The notes below the pieces were generated by a model, which worked only from the letters and a program-made list of their open reading frames with translations, had not been told where the DNA came from and did not search any database. The position numbers were made by a program, and so were the translations under genes. Positions 35,290-43,293 of a stretch of 64,000 nt of DNA are shown here, piece after piece. This DNA is from Microbacterium immunditiarum (GTDB lineage: Bacteria; Actinomycetota; Actinomycetes; Actinomycetales; Microbacteriaceae): positions 3,842,868 through 3,906,867 of the forward strand of contig NZ_JACCBV010000001.1 in NCBI RefSeq assembly GCF_013409785.1, in the 5' to 3' direction. Every line of letters begins with the position of its first letter. The first letter of the stretch is position 1.

Positions 35290-37215
35290 TCAGAACCGAT
35301 CGGCGACCGGGCGATCGGAGTCACCGACTGCCCACCGGACGAGGCCGCGAATGAGTTGCTGATGGCCCTGCGAAAGATATGACCGAGAATCGTGTCCCAG
35401 TACATCGACGGCCACTCTCGAGTTGCGGTGCTGACGGGTCCACGCAGTCGGTGTCGGCAAGCCCTCGAAGGTGTGGGTTGCATGCACATCGGATTCGCCA
35501 ATGAATTGCAGGCGCGTGTAACGCTCGTCGACGACCGTGAACGTCGATCCGTCGTCGAGGACGCTCACAACCGTCTCGCCGATCGGCGGATGGGTTGAGA
35601 TGCCGGGAAGCCAGACCGCACCGATGGCGGCCGCCCACTCAGGGTATTCACGAAGCGAACCGACGCTGCTGTGCATCGCGAGCAGGCCCACCCCGCGCTC
35701 GAGCGCGCTTCTGAGCGCCTCCGGGTCGATGTCTCGGTGGGCCGCGCTTGAGCCGTTTCGCCACGAGTCACCCAGATTCGCCACGATCAGCTGCACTCCT
35801 TGCAGGTCCCGGACCGCCTCGTCGACATCTTCGCGCACCTCGACTGCGTATCCATCCGCTCGGAGCAGGTCCGAGAGGGCCTGTGACGTTTTCGCGAACG
35901 GGTGCCATGGGTCGCTGTACCGCCCGCTGTCCCCTCCGCTGAGAACGAGCGCGCGCCGCCGACTGGAACCAACCGGCCCGACATCAGCCGAGGAGCGCGA
36001 CATCGGCCGCTCACTCGCCGGATCTCGGGCACCCCCCATGCAATAGACGCTAACCGCCTGCCAGGCTCCGTCGGAGGGGGTGACGGTGAACAGGTGGGGC
36101 TGGGGGAATCCGGATGCGGCGAACCCCGCGTTCACGGCATCCTTCACGGTCTCGATCCTCGTCTTCGGGACGAGTGCGATCGCGGCGCCGCCAAAGCCGC
36201 CGCCGGTCATGCGGGCGCCGAGCGCTCCGGCGGCGACGGACGCCTCGACCGCGGTGTCGAGCTCGGGGACCGAGATCTCGAAGTCATCGCGCATCGACGC
36301 GTGGCTGGCGAGCAGCAGCGGCCCGATCGCGCGCGGGCCCTCCGTGCGCAGGGTCTCGACCGTGTCGAGCACCCGCTGGTCCTCGGTGACCACGTGACGG
36401 ACGCGGCGAAAGGTCACCTCGTCCATGAGCTCCGCCGCCCGCGGGAGGTCGCCGACGGTGACGTCGCGCAGGGCGGACACTCCGAGGAGGGCGGCACCAC
36501 GCTCGCACGCGTCGCGGCGCTCGCGGTAGCCGCCGGTGGAGTGCGAGTGTTTCACGCCTGTGTCGATCACGAGCAGCGCGAGTCCGGCGCCCTCGAATCC
36601 GAGGTCTACGATCTCGGTCTCGAGCGACCGGCAGTCGATGAACGTGGCGGCGTCGGCGCGGCCGAGCATCGCGGCGAGCTGGTCCATGATCCCGGTGGGT
36701 GCGCCGACCGCCTCGTTCTCGGCGGTACGGCCCGCCTGCGCGAGCGCCACGCCATCGAGGCCGAGACCCCACAGGCCGTCCAGCGCGACGGCGACCGCGC
36801 CCTCGATCGCCGCCGACGACGACAGGCCCGCGCCGACGGGCACGTCGGACGCGATCGCGAGGTCGATGCCGACGCCCACCCCGGTGACCCGTCGCAGCGC
36901 CCACGCGACCCCGAGCTGGTACCGCGCCCACTCGGGCACGGCATCGCGGCCGGCGGGGAACAGCGTGTCGAGCTCCTCCAGGCCCACCTCGACCACCCCG
37001 GGCGCGAAGGTCGAGGCGACGTGGATCCGCCCGTCGGTCCGCAGCCCTGCGGCCGCGTAGGTGCGGCGGTCGATCGCGAAAGGCAGCACGAACCCGTCGT
37101 TGTAGTCGGTGTGCTCGCCGATCAGGTTCACGCGCCCGGGCGCCGACCACACCCCGTCGGGCTCGCGTCCGGTGATCCCGACGAACAGGGCCCGGGACGC
37201 CGCATCCGCCTTCAC
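35290..37215 (-). CDS. galK: Galactokinase-ThuA fusion protein
   Basis: 641 residues. 1-388 is a complete GHMP galactokinase: G-R-V-N-L-I-G-E-H-T-D-Y-N at 27-39, G-A-G-L-S-S-S-A-A at 128-136, base Asp178 in M-D-Q, and G-A-R-M-T-G-G-G-F-G-G at 333-343. Residues 389-420 are a linker. Residues 421-630 form a ThuA-like (glutamine-amidotransferase-fold) domain with A-L-V-L-S-G-G and L-L-A-M-H-S-S-V. The GTG start overlaps galT. Galactokinases normally end where the linker begins; a TAG lies one frame away at 36052-36050, so a one-base change could have joined two genes. ThuA domains occur in sugar-catabolic loci but their reaction is unclear. Confidence 0.85.
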   Translation of the reverse strand: MKADAASRALFVGITGREPDGVWSAPGRVNLIGEHTDYNDGFVLPFAIDRRTYAAAGLRTDGRIHVASTFAPGVVEVGLEELDTLFPAGRDAVPEWARYQLGVAWALRRVTGVGVGIDLAIASDVPVGAGLSSSAAIEGAVAVALDGLWGLGLDGVALAQAGRTAENEAVGAPTGIMDQLAAMLGRADAATFIDCRSLETEIVDLGFEGAGLALLVIDTGVKHSHSTGGYRERRDACERGAALLGVSALRDVTVGDLPRAAELMDEVTFRRVRHVVTEDQRVLDTVETLRTEGPRAIGPLLLASHASMRDDFEISVPELDTAVEASVAAGALGARMTGGGFGGAAIALVPKTRIETVKDAVNAGFAASGFPQPHLFTVTPSDGAWQAVSVYCMGGARDPASERPMSRSSADVGPVGSSRRRALVLSGGDSGRYSDPWHPFAKTSQALSDLLRADGYAVEVREDVDEAVRDLQGVQLIVANLGDSWRNGSSAAHRDIDPEALRSALERGVGLLAMHSSVGSLREYPEWAAAIGAVWLPGISTHPPIGETVVSVLDDGSTFTVVDERYTRLQFIGESDVHATHTFEGLPTPTAWTRQHRNSRVAVDVLGHDSRSYLSQGHQQLIRGLVRWAVGDSDRPVADRF

Positions 37216-38390
37216 AGGGTCACCCCCGCGATCGCGTCACGGAGTCGCGCGGCGGACTGCTCTGGCTCGATCTCGGCGGTCCACGCGCCCATCGCGGCCT
37301 CGGATCCGGCGAGGAACTTCAGTTTGTCGGCCGCGCGGCGCGGGCTCGTGAGCTCGAGGCGGAGCCGCGCGGTGTCGCGCCCGACGTGCACGGGTGCCTG
37401 GTGCCACGCCGCGATGTACGGCGTCGGGGTGTCGTAGAGCGCGTCGACGCCGCGCAGAAGCCGCAGGTAGAGGGATGCGAGCTCGTCGCGCTCCTCGGGC
37501 GTGAGAGCCGCGAAGTCGGGCGCATGCCGATGCGGCATCAGGTGCACCTCGAGCGGCCAGCGGGCGGCGAACGGCACGAACGCGGTCCAGTGCTCGCCGC
37601 GCAGCACGACCCGCTCCGACGCCTGCTCGAACGCGAGGATCTGCTCGAACAGATCCGGACCGGTGCGCGCGATCGAGTCCAGCAGCCGGGTCGTGCGCGG
37701 CGTGACGTACGGGTACGCGTAGATCTGCCCGTGCGGATGCGGCAGCGTCACCCCGATCGCCTCGCCCCGGTTCTCGAACGGGAACACCTGCTGCACCCCC
37801 GTCAGCGCCGACAGCGCCTCCGTCCGATCCGCCCACGCCTCGATCACCGTGCGCGCCCGGGTCACCGTCTGCGTGCCGAACGACCCCTCGTGCTCGGGAC
37901 TGAAGCACACCACCTCGCACCGCCCCACCGACGTGCGGCTGCGGCTCAGACCCAGCGCCCCGAGATCGTCGAGCCCGGTCGGCGCGTCGACGGCCGCCGG
38001 CGCCGCGCCGATCGCCTCCGTCAGCGCGGGGCCGAACGCCGGCGACCGGTTCTCGAACACCGCCACGTCGTATCGCGATGGGATCTCGGACAGGTTCGAC
38101 GGCGTCTGCGGCGCCAGCGGGTCGGCGTCGGCGCTCGGCAGCATGACCCGGTTCTGCCGTGCCGCGGCGACCGTAATCCAGTCCCCCGTCAAGACGTCCA
38201 GGCGCATCGTCGCCGTCTCGGGCCGCGGCGCGAGCACACGCGCGTCGAGCGCCCGCCCGGGTCCCAGGGTCGTGCCGGGGTCGTCGTAGTAGATCAGCTC
38301 TCGGCCGTCGGCCAGGTGCGTCGTGCGGCGCACGACGCCCGCGCCGAGGGCCGCGGACGCAGAGGCGCCCGAGGCACCCGAATCACGCAT
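37212..38390 (-). CDS. galT: Galactose-1-phosphate uridylyltransferase
   Basis: 392 residues from the ATG at 38390. The catalytic H-P-H-G-Q motif sits in V-T-L-P-H-P-H-G-Q-I-Y, with the zinc/structural region R-S-P-A-F-G and the C-terminal W-H-Q-A-P-V-H. It transfers UMP from UDP-glucose to galactose-1-phosphate in the Leloir pathway. The stop overlaps the galK start (GTGA). Directly upstream are operator palindromes and the divergent LacI gene, so galT-galK-ThuA is probably galactose-inducible. galE is not seen in the window. Confidence 0.93.
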   Translation of the reverse strand: MRDSGASGASASAALGAGVVRRTTHLADGRELIYYDDPGTTLGPGRALDARVLAPRPETATMRLDVLTGDWITVAAARQNRVMLPSADADPLAPQTPSNLSEIPSRYDVAVFENRSPAFGPALTEAIGAAPAAVDAPTGLDDLGALGLSRSRTSVGRCEVVCFSPEHEGSFGTQTVTRARTVIEAWADRTEALSALTGVQQVFPFENRGEAIGVTLPHPHGQIYAYPYVTPRTTRLLDSIARTGPDLFEQILAFEQASERVVLRGEHWTAFVPFAARWPLEVHLMPHRHAPDFAALTPEERDELASLYLRLLRGVDALYDTPTPYIAAWHQAPVHVGRDTARLRLELTSPRRAADKLKFLAGSEAAMGAWTAEIEPEQSAARLRDAIAGVTL

Positions 38391-38434
38391 GTTCACGTCA
38401 ACACGGTATAGGGCCGCCCATGGTAACGTCAACA
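38390..38434. promoter_or_regulatory. Paired GalR-like operators between galT and LacI
   Basis: TGTTCACGTCAACA (38390-38403) and TGGTAACGTCAACA (38421-38434) share the palindrome TGTTnACGTnAACA and are 31 bp apart. The first touches the galT ATG and the second lies 37 nt before the LacI GTG, so binding would affect both directions. Confidence 0.7.
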
Positions 38435-38470
38435 TGCCGGCATGGGCGGCCGAAGGCGACAGGAGCGCAC

Positions 38471-39475
38471 GTGAGAGATCCAGACATCGCACCCGCCCGC
38501 CGGGTGTCGATGGCCGACGTCGCCGCCCTTGCGGGCGTGTCCGGCCAGACCGTCTCGCGCGTCGTCAACGACAGCCCGCGCGTCGACCCCGCCACCCGCG
38601 CGAAGGTCCACGAGGCGATGGGGCGACTCGGCTACCGCCCGCACCGCGCGGCGCGCGCCCTGCGCACCGGCCGCACGCAGACGATCGGCCTCATCGCGTC
38701 GACGCTCGCGACGGTCGGCAACTCGCTCATGCTGCAAGCGGTGGCGGATGCCGCGGCCACCCGCTCCTACGCGCTCGTGGTCGTCACGCTCGGCACCCGC
38801 GGCGACATCGCATCCGCCTTCGACCGTCTTCGCGATCAGGGCGTCGACGGCGTCGTCGTGCTCAACGAGGCCACCGACCTCGCGCGCGCCGCGAGCACGC
38901 CCGACGACCTCCGGCTCGTGGTCGTCGACTCACCGCCCGACGACCGCTTCACGATCGTCGAGACCGCTCACGCCGGCGGGGCACGTGCCGCGACCGAGCA
39001 CCTCCTCGAACTGGGTCACCAGGTCGTCCATCACATCGGAGGACCTGCCGAGTCCTTTGCCGCGGCAGAGCGCGAGCGCGGCTGGCGCTCTACCCTCGAG
39101 GCCGCGGGCATCGCCCGGCCGCCCGTCCTGCGCGGCGACTGGAGCGCCGCGTCGGGACACACCGCCGCGGGCCGCCTCGACCCCGCCGCGACCGCCGTGT
39201 TCGCGGCCAACGACCAGATGGCCCTCGGCGCACTGCGGGCGCTGGCCGAAGCCGGCCGCCGGGTGCCGGGCGACGTGAGCGTGGTGGGCTTCGATGACGT
39301 CGCGGACGCGGCCGACTACCTGCCGCCGCTCACGACCGTCCGCCAGGACTTCGATCGACTCGGCGAATCCGCCGTGGCCGCGCTCATCGCGGACATTGAA
39401 GACGGCGCCGACCGCCAACTCGAATCCGTCCCCACCGCGCTGATTCTTCGCTCGAGCACAGGCCGCGCGCGATAG
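38471..39475 (+). CDS. LacI-family (GalR-like) regulator
   Basis: 334 residues from the GTG at 38471 with AGGAG 5-6 nt upstream. HTH V-S-M-A-D-V-A-A-L-A-G-V-S-G-Q-T-V-S-R-V, hinge, and effector domain with V-V-G-F-D-D-V-A. It is divergent from galT and probably represses it and itself through the palindromes between them. The very high GC of this gene and of galK-galT matches core actinobacterial genes more than the neighbouring DNA does. Confidence 0.92.
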   Translation: MRDPDIAPARRVSMADVAALAGVSGQTVSRVVNDSPRVDPATRAKVHEAMGRLGYRPHRAARALRTGRTQTIGLIASTLATVGNSLMLQAVADAAATRSYALVVVTLGTRGDIASAFDRLRDQGVDGVVVLNEATDLARAASTPDDLRLVVVDSPPDDRFTIVETAHAGGARAATEHLLELGHQVVHHIGGPAESFAAAERERGWRSTLEAAGIARPPVLRGDWSAASGHTAAGRLDPAATAVFAANDQMALGALRALAEAGRRVPGDVSVVGFDDVADAADYLPPLTTVRQDFDRLGESAVAALIADIEDGADRQLESVPTALILRSSTGRAR

Positions 39476-39582
39476 GCAAAGCAACCAGGCACGAATTCCC
39501 CCGGATTCATACGGACGTCAGGGGTCGCGTCGCTCTGCACGAGCCTCTCCGGCTGGGGCGAGAACCAGCCGTCATCCGGTAG

Positions 39583-39618
39583 GCACGATGCCCACGCGAA
39601 CACGTGTGGGCATCGTGC
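39583..39618. terminator. Strong hairpin after the GalR-like gene
   Basis: A perfect 13-bp stem, GCACGATGCCCAC (39583-39595) with its complement (39606-39618), around a 10-nt loop. It is a likely transcription terminator for the LacI gene, lying 107 nt after its stop. Confidence 0.65.
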
Positions 39619-39649
39619 GAGCACGAACGATCTCAACGTCCCGTCCTCA

Positions 39650-39865
39650 CGCGAACAAGGTCAGCGCGCGCCGGTACTTGTCGCTGTCGGCGCGTGTGGT
39701 GTCGGTGACGAGCAAGGCGTTCGGGCCGAGTTTCGACTGTACTCGCCGCGGCAGGGGATGGTAACGATCTTGGTCAGCCCGCGCGCCAGACGGCGACGAG
39801 CGCCTCGAGCTTGTCGTCGGTCCCGGCGTGTAACCCGCGAACGGGTCCAACGCGGCGATCTGCCG
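39650..39865 (-). pseudogene. Possible ISL3-type transposase remnant
   Basis: The minus strand encodes A-A-L-D-P-F-A-G-Y, then in a second frame D-D-K-L-E-A-L-V-A-V-W, then back in the first frame R-V-Q and Y-R-R-A-L-T-L. This order resembles the middle of ISL3-family transposases with frameshifts. It is cut on the right by the IS481 element at 39866. The similarity is recalled from family motifs and is weak. Confidence 0.35.
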
Positions 39866-41276
39866 TGTCTCAGGACTTCGGTGACGTTCGGGTATCAAGA
39901 CATCGGTGACAGTTCCGGCGATGTTGGTGGTGACACTTCTCGGGCCTATCTGTGAGAGATGAGCCGTGTCGAGCCTGTCGATCCCCGTGTCCGTCTCGCG
40001 ATCGCGCAGTGGCCGCCGGACGCGCCGCGCGGCGCGGTGACCACGTTCTGCGCCGAGCACGAGATCTCGAGGAAGACGTTCTACGCGATCCGACAGCGCG
40101 CGATCATCGAGGGGCAGGCTGCTGCGCTCGAGCCGCGCTCGCGTCGCCCGAAGTCCAGCCCCACAACGATCGCCGACGACGTCAAGGTCCAGGCGCTCAG
40201 GGTGCGTCGCGCGCTGGAGGAGTCGGGGTTGGATCACGGTCCGATCAGCGTGCACGACAAGATGGTCGGACTGGGCATGACACCCGTGCCGTCCATCGCG
40301 TCGCTCGCGCGGATCTTCCGCGACGCCGGCGCGGCGAAACACGAACCGAGGAAGAAGCCTCGGGCCGCGTACCGCAGGTTTGTCTACCCGGCACCGAACG
40401 CGTGCTGGCAGCTGGACGCGACCGAGTACGTCCTCGCAGGTGGCCGCAAGTGCGTGATTTTCCAGCTCATCGACGACCACTCCCGCTACGCGGTGGCTTC
40501 GCACGCCGCCGTCGGTGAGACCTCGAGGGATGCGATCCGGGTCGTGAAGAGGGCGATCAAGCGTCACGGCGTCCCGCAACGCCTGCTGTCAGACAACGGC
40601 ATCGCGCTGAATCCGTCCCGGCGCGGGATCATCGGCCAGCTTGTCGAATACGTCACGCTCCTCGGTGTCGAGCCGATCACCGGGAAGCCCTACAAGCCGA
40701 CCACGCAAGGCAAGAACGAGCGGTTCCACCAGACGCTGTTCCGCTACCTCGACAAGCAGCCCATCGCCCGCAACCTCCGCGAGCTGCAGGCGCAGATCGA
40801 CCGGTTCGACCACATCTACAACACCGAGCGCGGTCATCAAGCCCTTCCCGGCCGGATCACCCCGCAGATGGCGTGGGACGCGACTCCGAAAGCCACCCCG
40901 CCCCGGCCTGGCCCCGTGAAGCGGAAGCCGAACGAGCCGCTTCCGCCGGCGCCATCACCGAACGGCCGCGTCCTCGACGGGATCCGGGTCGCGACCGTGC
41001 ATCCGAACGGGTCGATCAAGGTCCGCGGTGTCATCTTCAACATCAGCTACCCGCTGCGCGGGCAGAACGTGTTCGTCCTCTACGAGGCCGCCGGGATCAT
41101 GGTCTTCGACCAGCAAGGCACCCTGATCGTCGAGCACCTCTGGCCACCACCCGGCATCCGCTACGTCGGCAACGGGAGGCCCCGCGGACCCAAGCCGAGA
41201 GAACTGCCACCGATGTCCTGACACACGAAATGTCACCCATGTCCTGACACAGAACTGTCACCCATGTCCTGAGACA
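39866..41276 (+). mobile_element. IS481-family insertion sequence
   Basis: 1,411 bp. The outer ends both begin TGTCTCAGGAC (left 39866, right end complementary at 41276) and continue with imperfect repeats. At the right end a unit like TGTCACCCATGTCCTGA is present about three times, and related units occur at the left end, presumably transposase-binding sites. No target duplication is visible in the flanks (left ...CTGCCG, right TCACAG...), suggesting later rearrangement. Confidence 0.85.
39959..41221 (+). CDS. IS481-family transposase
   Basis: 420 residues: N-terminal helix-turn-helix region (E-I-S-R-K-T-F-Y-A-I-R) and an rve core with the DDE triad in Q-L-D-A-T-E-Y, L-S-D-N-G-I-A-L-N and N-E-R-F-H-Q-T-L-F-R-Y-L. 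The C-terminal extension has a beta-rich tail ending P-P-M-S. It has full family length, with no frameshift. Its C-terminus matches the relic at position 1. Confidence 0.95.
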   Translation: MSRVEPVDPRVRLAIAQWPPDAPRGAVTTFCAEHEISRKTFYAIRQRAIIEGQAAALEPRSRRPKSSPTTIADDVKVQALRVRRALEESGLDHGPISVHDKMVGLGMTPVPSIASLARIFRDAGAAKHEPRKKPRAAYRRFVYPAPNACWQLDATEYVLAGGRKCVIFQLIDDHSRYAVASHAAVGETSRDAIRVVKRAIKRHGVPQRLLSDNGIALNPSRRGIIGQLVEYVTLLGVEPITGKPYKPTTQGKNERFHQTLFRYLDKQPIARNLRELQAQIDRFDHIYNTERGHQALPGRITPQMAWDATPKATPPRPGPVKRKPNEPLPPAPSPNGRVLDGIRVATVHPNGSIKVRGVIFNISYPLRGQNVFVLYEAAGIMVFDQQGTLIVEHLWPPPGIRYVGNGRPRGPKPRELPPMS

Positions 41277-41343
41277 TCACAGGCCCTCGCGGCGACAGCA
41301 TCTTGTCAGAATCTTGTCAAGCCGCCTCCGGGCGCCCACGCGA

Positions 41344-41383
41344 AAGCCCCGCGATCCCAATGTTTCCAAGGTTCGCGGGGCTT
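41344..41383. terminator. Hairpin next to tRNA-end repeat 2
   Basis: AAGCCCCGCGA (41344-41354) pairs perfectly with TCGCGGGGCTT (41373-41383). It lies just downstream of the tRNA end on the minus strand. The loop shares sequence with the hairpin at 58435 (GATCCCA-TGTTT-CAAGG), so the two junctions are homologous on both sides. Confidence 0.75.
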
Positions 41384-41389
41384 CGACGC

Positions 41390-41417
41390 TGGCGGTGACG
41401 GTGGGATTTGAACCCTT
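41390..41417 (-). repeat. tRNA 3'-end repeat 2 (putative att site)
   Basis: Identical over 28 bp to the copies at 6834 and 58481. The T loop, 3' T stem, acceptor strand and CCA are present; the tRNA 5' half is absent. It marks the border between the 34.5-kb and 17-kb islands. Confidence 0.75.
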
Positions 41418-41545
41418 GTTCAGTGGCATTTCGTCGATGTTGCGGATGCGGTTTGGGTTGAGTTTCCGCGGATATCGAGATTTCGCTGCTGTCCTTCGCG
41501 ACGTTCGTTTTACGACGGTTTTACTCACGGCTTTCCCACGCGACC
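41418..41545. repeat. Element-end flank shared with att copy 3
   Basis: About 125 bp align without gaps to 58509-58636, with identical blocks including a 21-bp run around CGCGGAAACTCAACCC and the GTGAGTAAAAC block. The minus-strand frame is open in both (K-x-V-S-K-T-V and P-R-K-L-N-P-N), but I recognise no protein. It probably represents the conserved end or attP arm of related integrative elements. Confidence 0.6.
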
Positions 41546-41551
41546 CGGCAG

Positions 41552-42454
41552 TCAGTGTGCGCAGCGGAAGCCGATGTGGGTGGTGGCGGAGTCCTCGGTC
41601 TGAGCCGAACGGGCGGCGGGGCGGTAGCGGAAACAGTACTCCGGAGCGCACAAGTGCGAACCCCCTTTGAGCACCCGTCGCCTTGCCGACGCTCCATGGC
41701 CGCCGGTTGCTTCCGTTCGGGTTTGCGGGCTGCACCCGCACGTGCACGCCGCGGCCGGGACTTGGTGACGCTCGGTCCACGGGTCGGCCGTCCATTCCCA
41801 CGTGTTCCCGGTCATCTCATGCAGCCCATACCCGTTCGGCGGGAACGACCCCACCGGGGCTGTGCCGACCCAGCCGCGTGCCCCGGTGTTCAGGTAGGGG
41901 AACCGCCCTTGCCAGGTGTTCGCAAAGGGCTCCGCCCGCTGGTTCGCCTCCTCGCCCCATGCGAAGGTCGCCCCCTCCAGTCCCCCGCGGGCAGCGTACT
42001 CCCACTCGGCTTCGGTGGGCAGCCGCTTGCCCACCCACGCCGCAAACGCGCACGCGTCCTCGAACGCGATCTGCACCACCGGGTGATCCCCTAACTCGTC
42101 GATGCTGCTGTCCGGTCCGTGCGGGTGCCGCCACGATGCGCCGGGTACCCAGTGCCACCACTGCCGCCAGTTCCGCAGATCGACCGGGCCCGACGTCGGG
42201 GTGAATACCAGCGACCCCGGTTGCACATCCGTTATGTCTCCGTCCGGGAAGTCGGCCGGATCTAGCTCCCGTTCAGCCACAGTGACATATCCGGTGTCAG
42301 CCACGAATCGCGCGAACTCGCGATTCGTGACCGCGTACCGATCCATCGTGAACGCATCGACCTGCACCTGAACAACGGGGCCCTCCTCTGGGTAGAACCG
42401 ATCCGACCCCATGAGGAACGCGCCTCCGGGAAGCTCGATCATGCCGTCCGTCAC
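41552..42454 (-). CDS. Formylglycine-generating enzyme (sulfatase activator)
   Basis: 300 residues from the GTG at 42454. FGE-sulfatase fold with P-G-G-x-F-x-M-G-S at the N-terminus, [16 protein letters not shown]-x-W-E-W and the copper-binding cysteine pair in S-H-L-C-A-P-E-Y-C (Cys269 and Cys274), followed by R-Y-R-P-A-A-R and G-F-R-C. Both active-site cysteines are present, so it should convert the sulfatase CxAxR cysteine to formylglycine. No signal peptide. The sulfatase at 48971 is the evident client. It is coupled to two DUF202 genes. Confidence 0.93.
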   Translation of the reverse strand: MTDGMIELPGGAFLMGSDRFYPEEGPVVQVQVDAFTMDRYAVTNREFARFVADTGYVTVAERELDPADFPDGDITDVQPGSLVFTPTSGPVDLRNWRQWWHWVPGASWRHPHGPDSSIDELGDHPVVQIAFEDACAFAAWVGKRLPTEAEWEYAARGGLEGATFAWGEEANQRAEPFANTWQGRFPYLNTGARGWVGTAPVGSFPPNGYGLHEMTGNTWEWTADPWTERHQVPAAACTCGCSPQTRTEATGGHGASARRRVLKGGSHLCAPEYCFRYRPAARSAQTEDSATTHIGFRCAH

Positions 42455-42783
42455 TGGCCGACCTCGGCGCTCACGACAAACACGATTCCCCCGATACTGA
42501 GTGCGAGAACGGCTACGGCCAAGAGCGCGAACACGCCACCGCCGCCCAGCCGCCCCCCGAAAACAAGAGAGGCATGCGCGCGACGGTACCGAAGCGCGGC
42601 GCCGGCATACGCTCCCCCAGCCAGCGCGAGCCCGCCCAACGCGAACACGGGCGCGAGCGCCCCGAGCACGTCGACCGTGAACCGCAGCGCCAGCGCGCTG
42701 GCCACCGTCAGTGCCAGCGCGGTGCGCCGCCACGCCAGTAAAGTCCGCTCCGACTGCAACCCCGGATCGAACGGGGCATTCAT
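42451..42783 (-). CDS. DUF202-family membrane protein, copy 2
   Basis: 110 residues with three membrane helices and the family start [15 protein letters not shown]. It overlaps the previous DUF202 gene (ATGA) and the FGE gene (GTGA), so all three are translationally linked. The biochemical role is unknown; linkage to FGE may reflect a shared transcript only. Confidence 0.8.
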   Translation of the reverse strand: MNAPFDPGLQSERTLLAWRRTALALTVASALALRFTVDVLGALAPVFALGGLALAGGAYAGAALRYRRAHASLVFGGRLGGGGVFALLAVAVLALSIGGIVFVVSAEVGQ

Positions 42784-43151
42784 ACGACCGACCCGACTAC
42801 GATCAGCGCGGTCCCTGCCAGCACGCCGACCGTGATGACTACCCCCAGTGCCGGGCCGGGAAGGGCACGATTCTCCCGCAACGCCCGCTCCGTGCGCGCC
42901 CACCCGATCCACGCCTGGATCGCCGCGAGCATCCCGAGACTGATGAACACGATCGCCGACGCCACCCGGAACCCGGCATCGATCGGCACCCGCAACGCCA
43001 CCAACGCCACGCCACCCGCCACTAACGCCACCGACGAGCGGATCCACGCCAGAAACGTCCGCTCATTGGCCAAACTGAATCGCGGATCCGGCTCAGCTCC
43101 TCGACCGAACACCCACTCGGGAAAACGCCGATCAGACAAGTTGACCCCCAA
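42780..43151 (-). CDS. DUF202-family membrane protein (YidH type), copy 1
   Basis: 123 residues: [21 protein letters not shown] near the N-terminus and three hydrophobic helices, typical of YidH. The start codon is uncertain (TTG at 43151 or another TTG 12 nt downstream). The pair of DUF202 proteins with different lengths is commonly found side by side in bacteria. First gene of the DUF202-DUF202-FGE operon. Confidence 0.8.
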   Translation of the reverse strand: MGVNLSDRRFPEWVFGRGAEPDPRFSLANERTFLAWIRSSVALVAGGVALVALRVPIDAGFRVASAIVFISLGMLAAIQAWIGWARTERALRENRALPGPALGVVITVGVLAGTALIVVGSVV

Positions 43152-43293
43152 TCACTCTCGCGCCCCCTCGCATGATCGAGTTGGCCCGTGCCGACCGAGG
43201 GTGAGACCGTCGGACTCTGTGTGTGCGTCTGGCCATCACGATCGGCGGATGGGAGGCTCCCATTGTCAATGACATCAACTCTGAATGGCAGCT

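Noticed and set aside
39647..40579. A 310-codon minus-strand frame opposite the IS481 transposase
   Set aside because: Most of it is antisense to the transposase. Only its last 70 codons, left of the IS, resemble a transposase remnant, which is listed separately.
41277..41801. A gene reading through the tRNA-end repeat on the minus strand, and the similar frame at 58458-58667
   Set aside because: Part of the conserved peptide only spells the tRNA 3' end and hairpin. No start signal or protein family supports it, so I treat it as a conserved DNA module.
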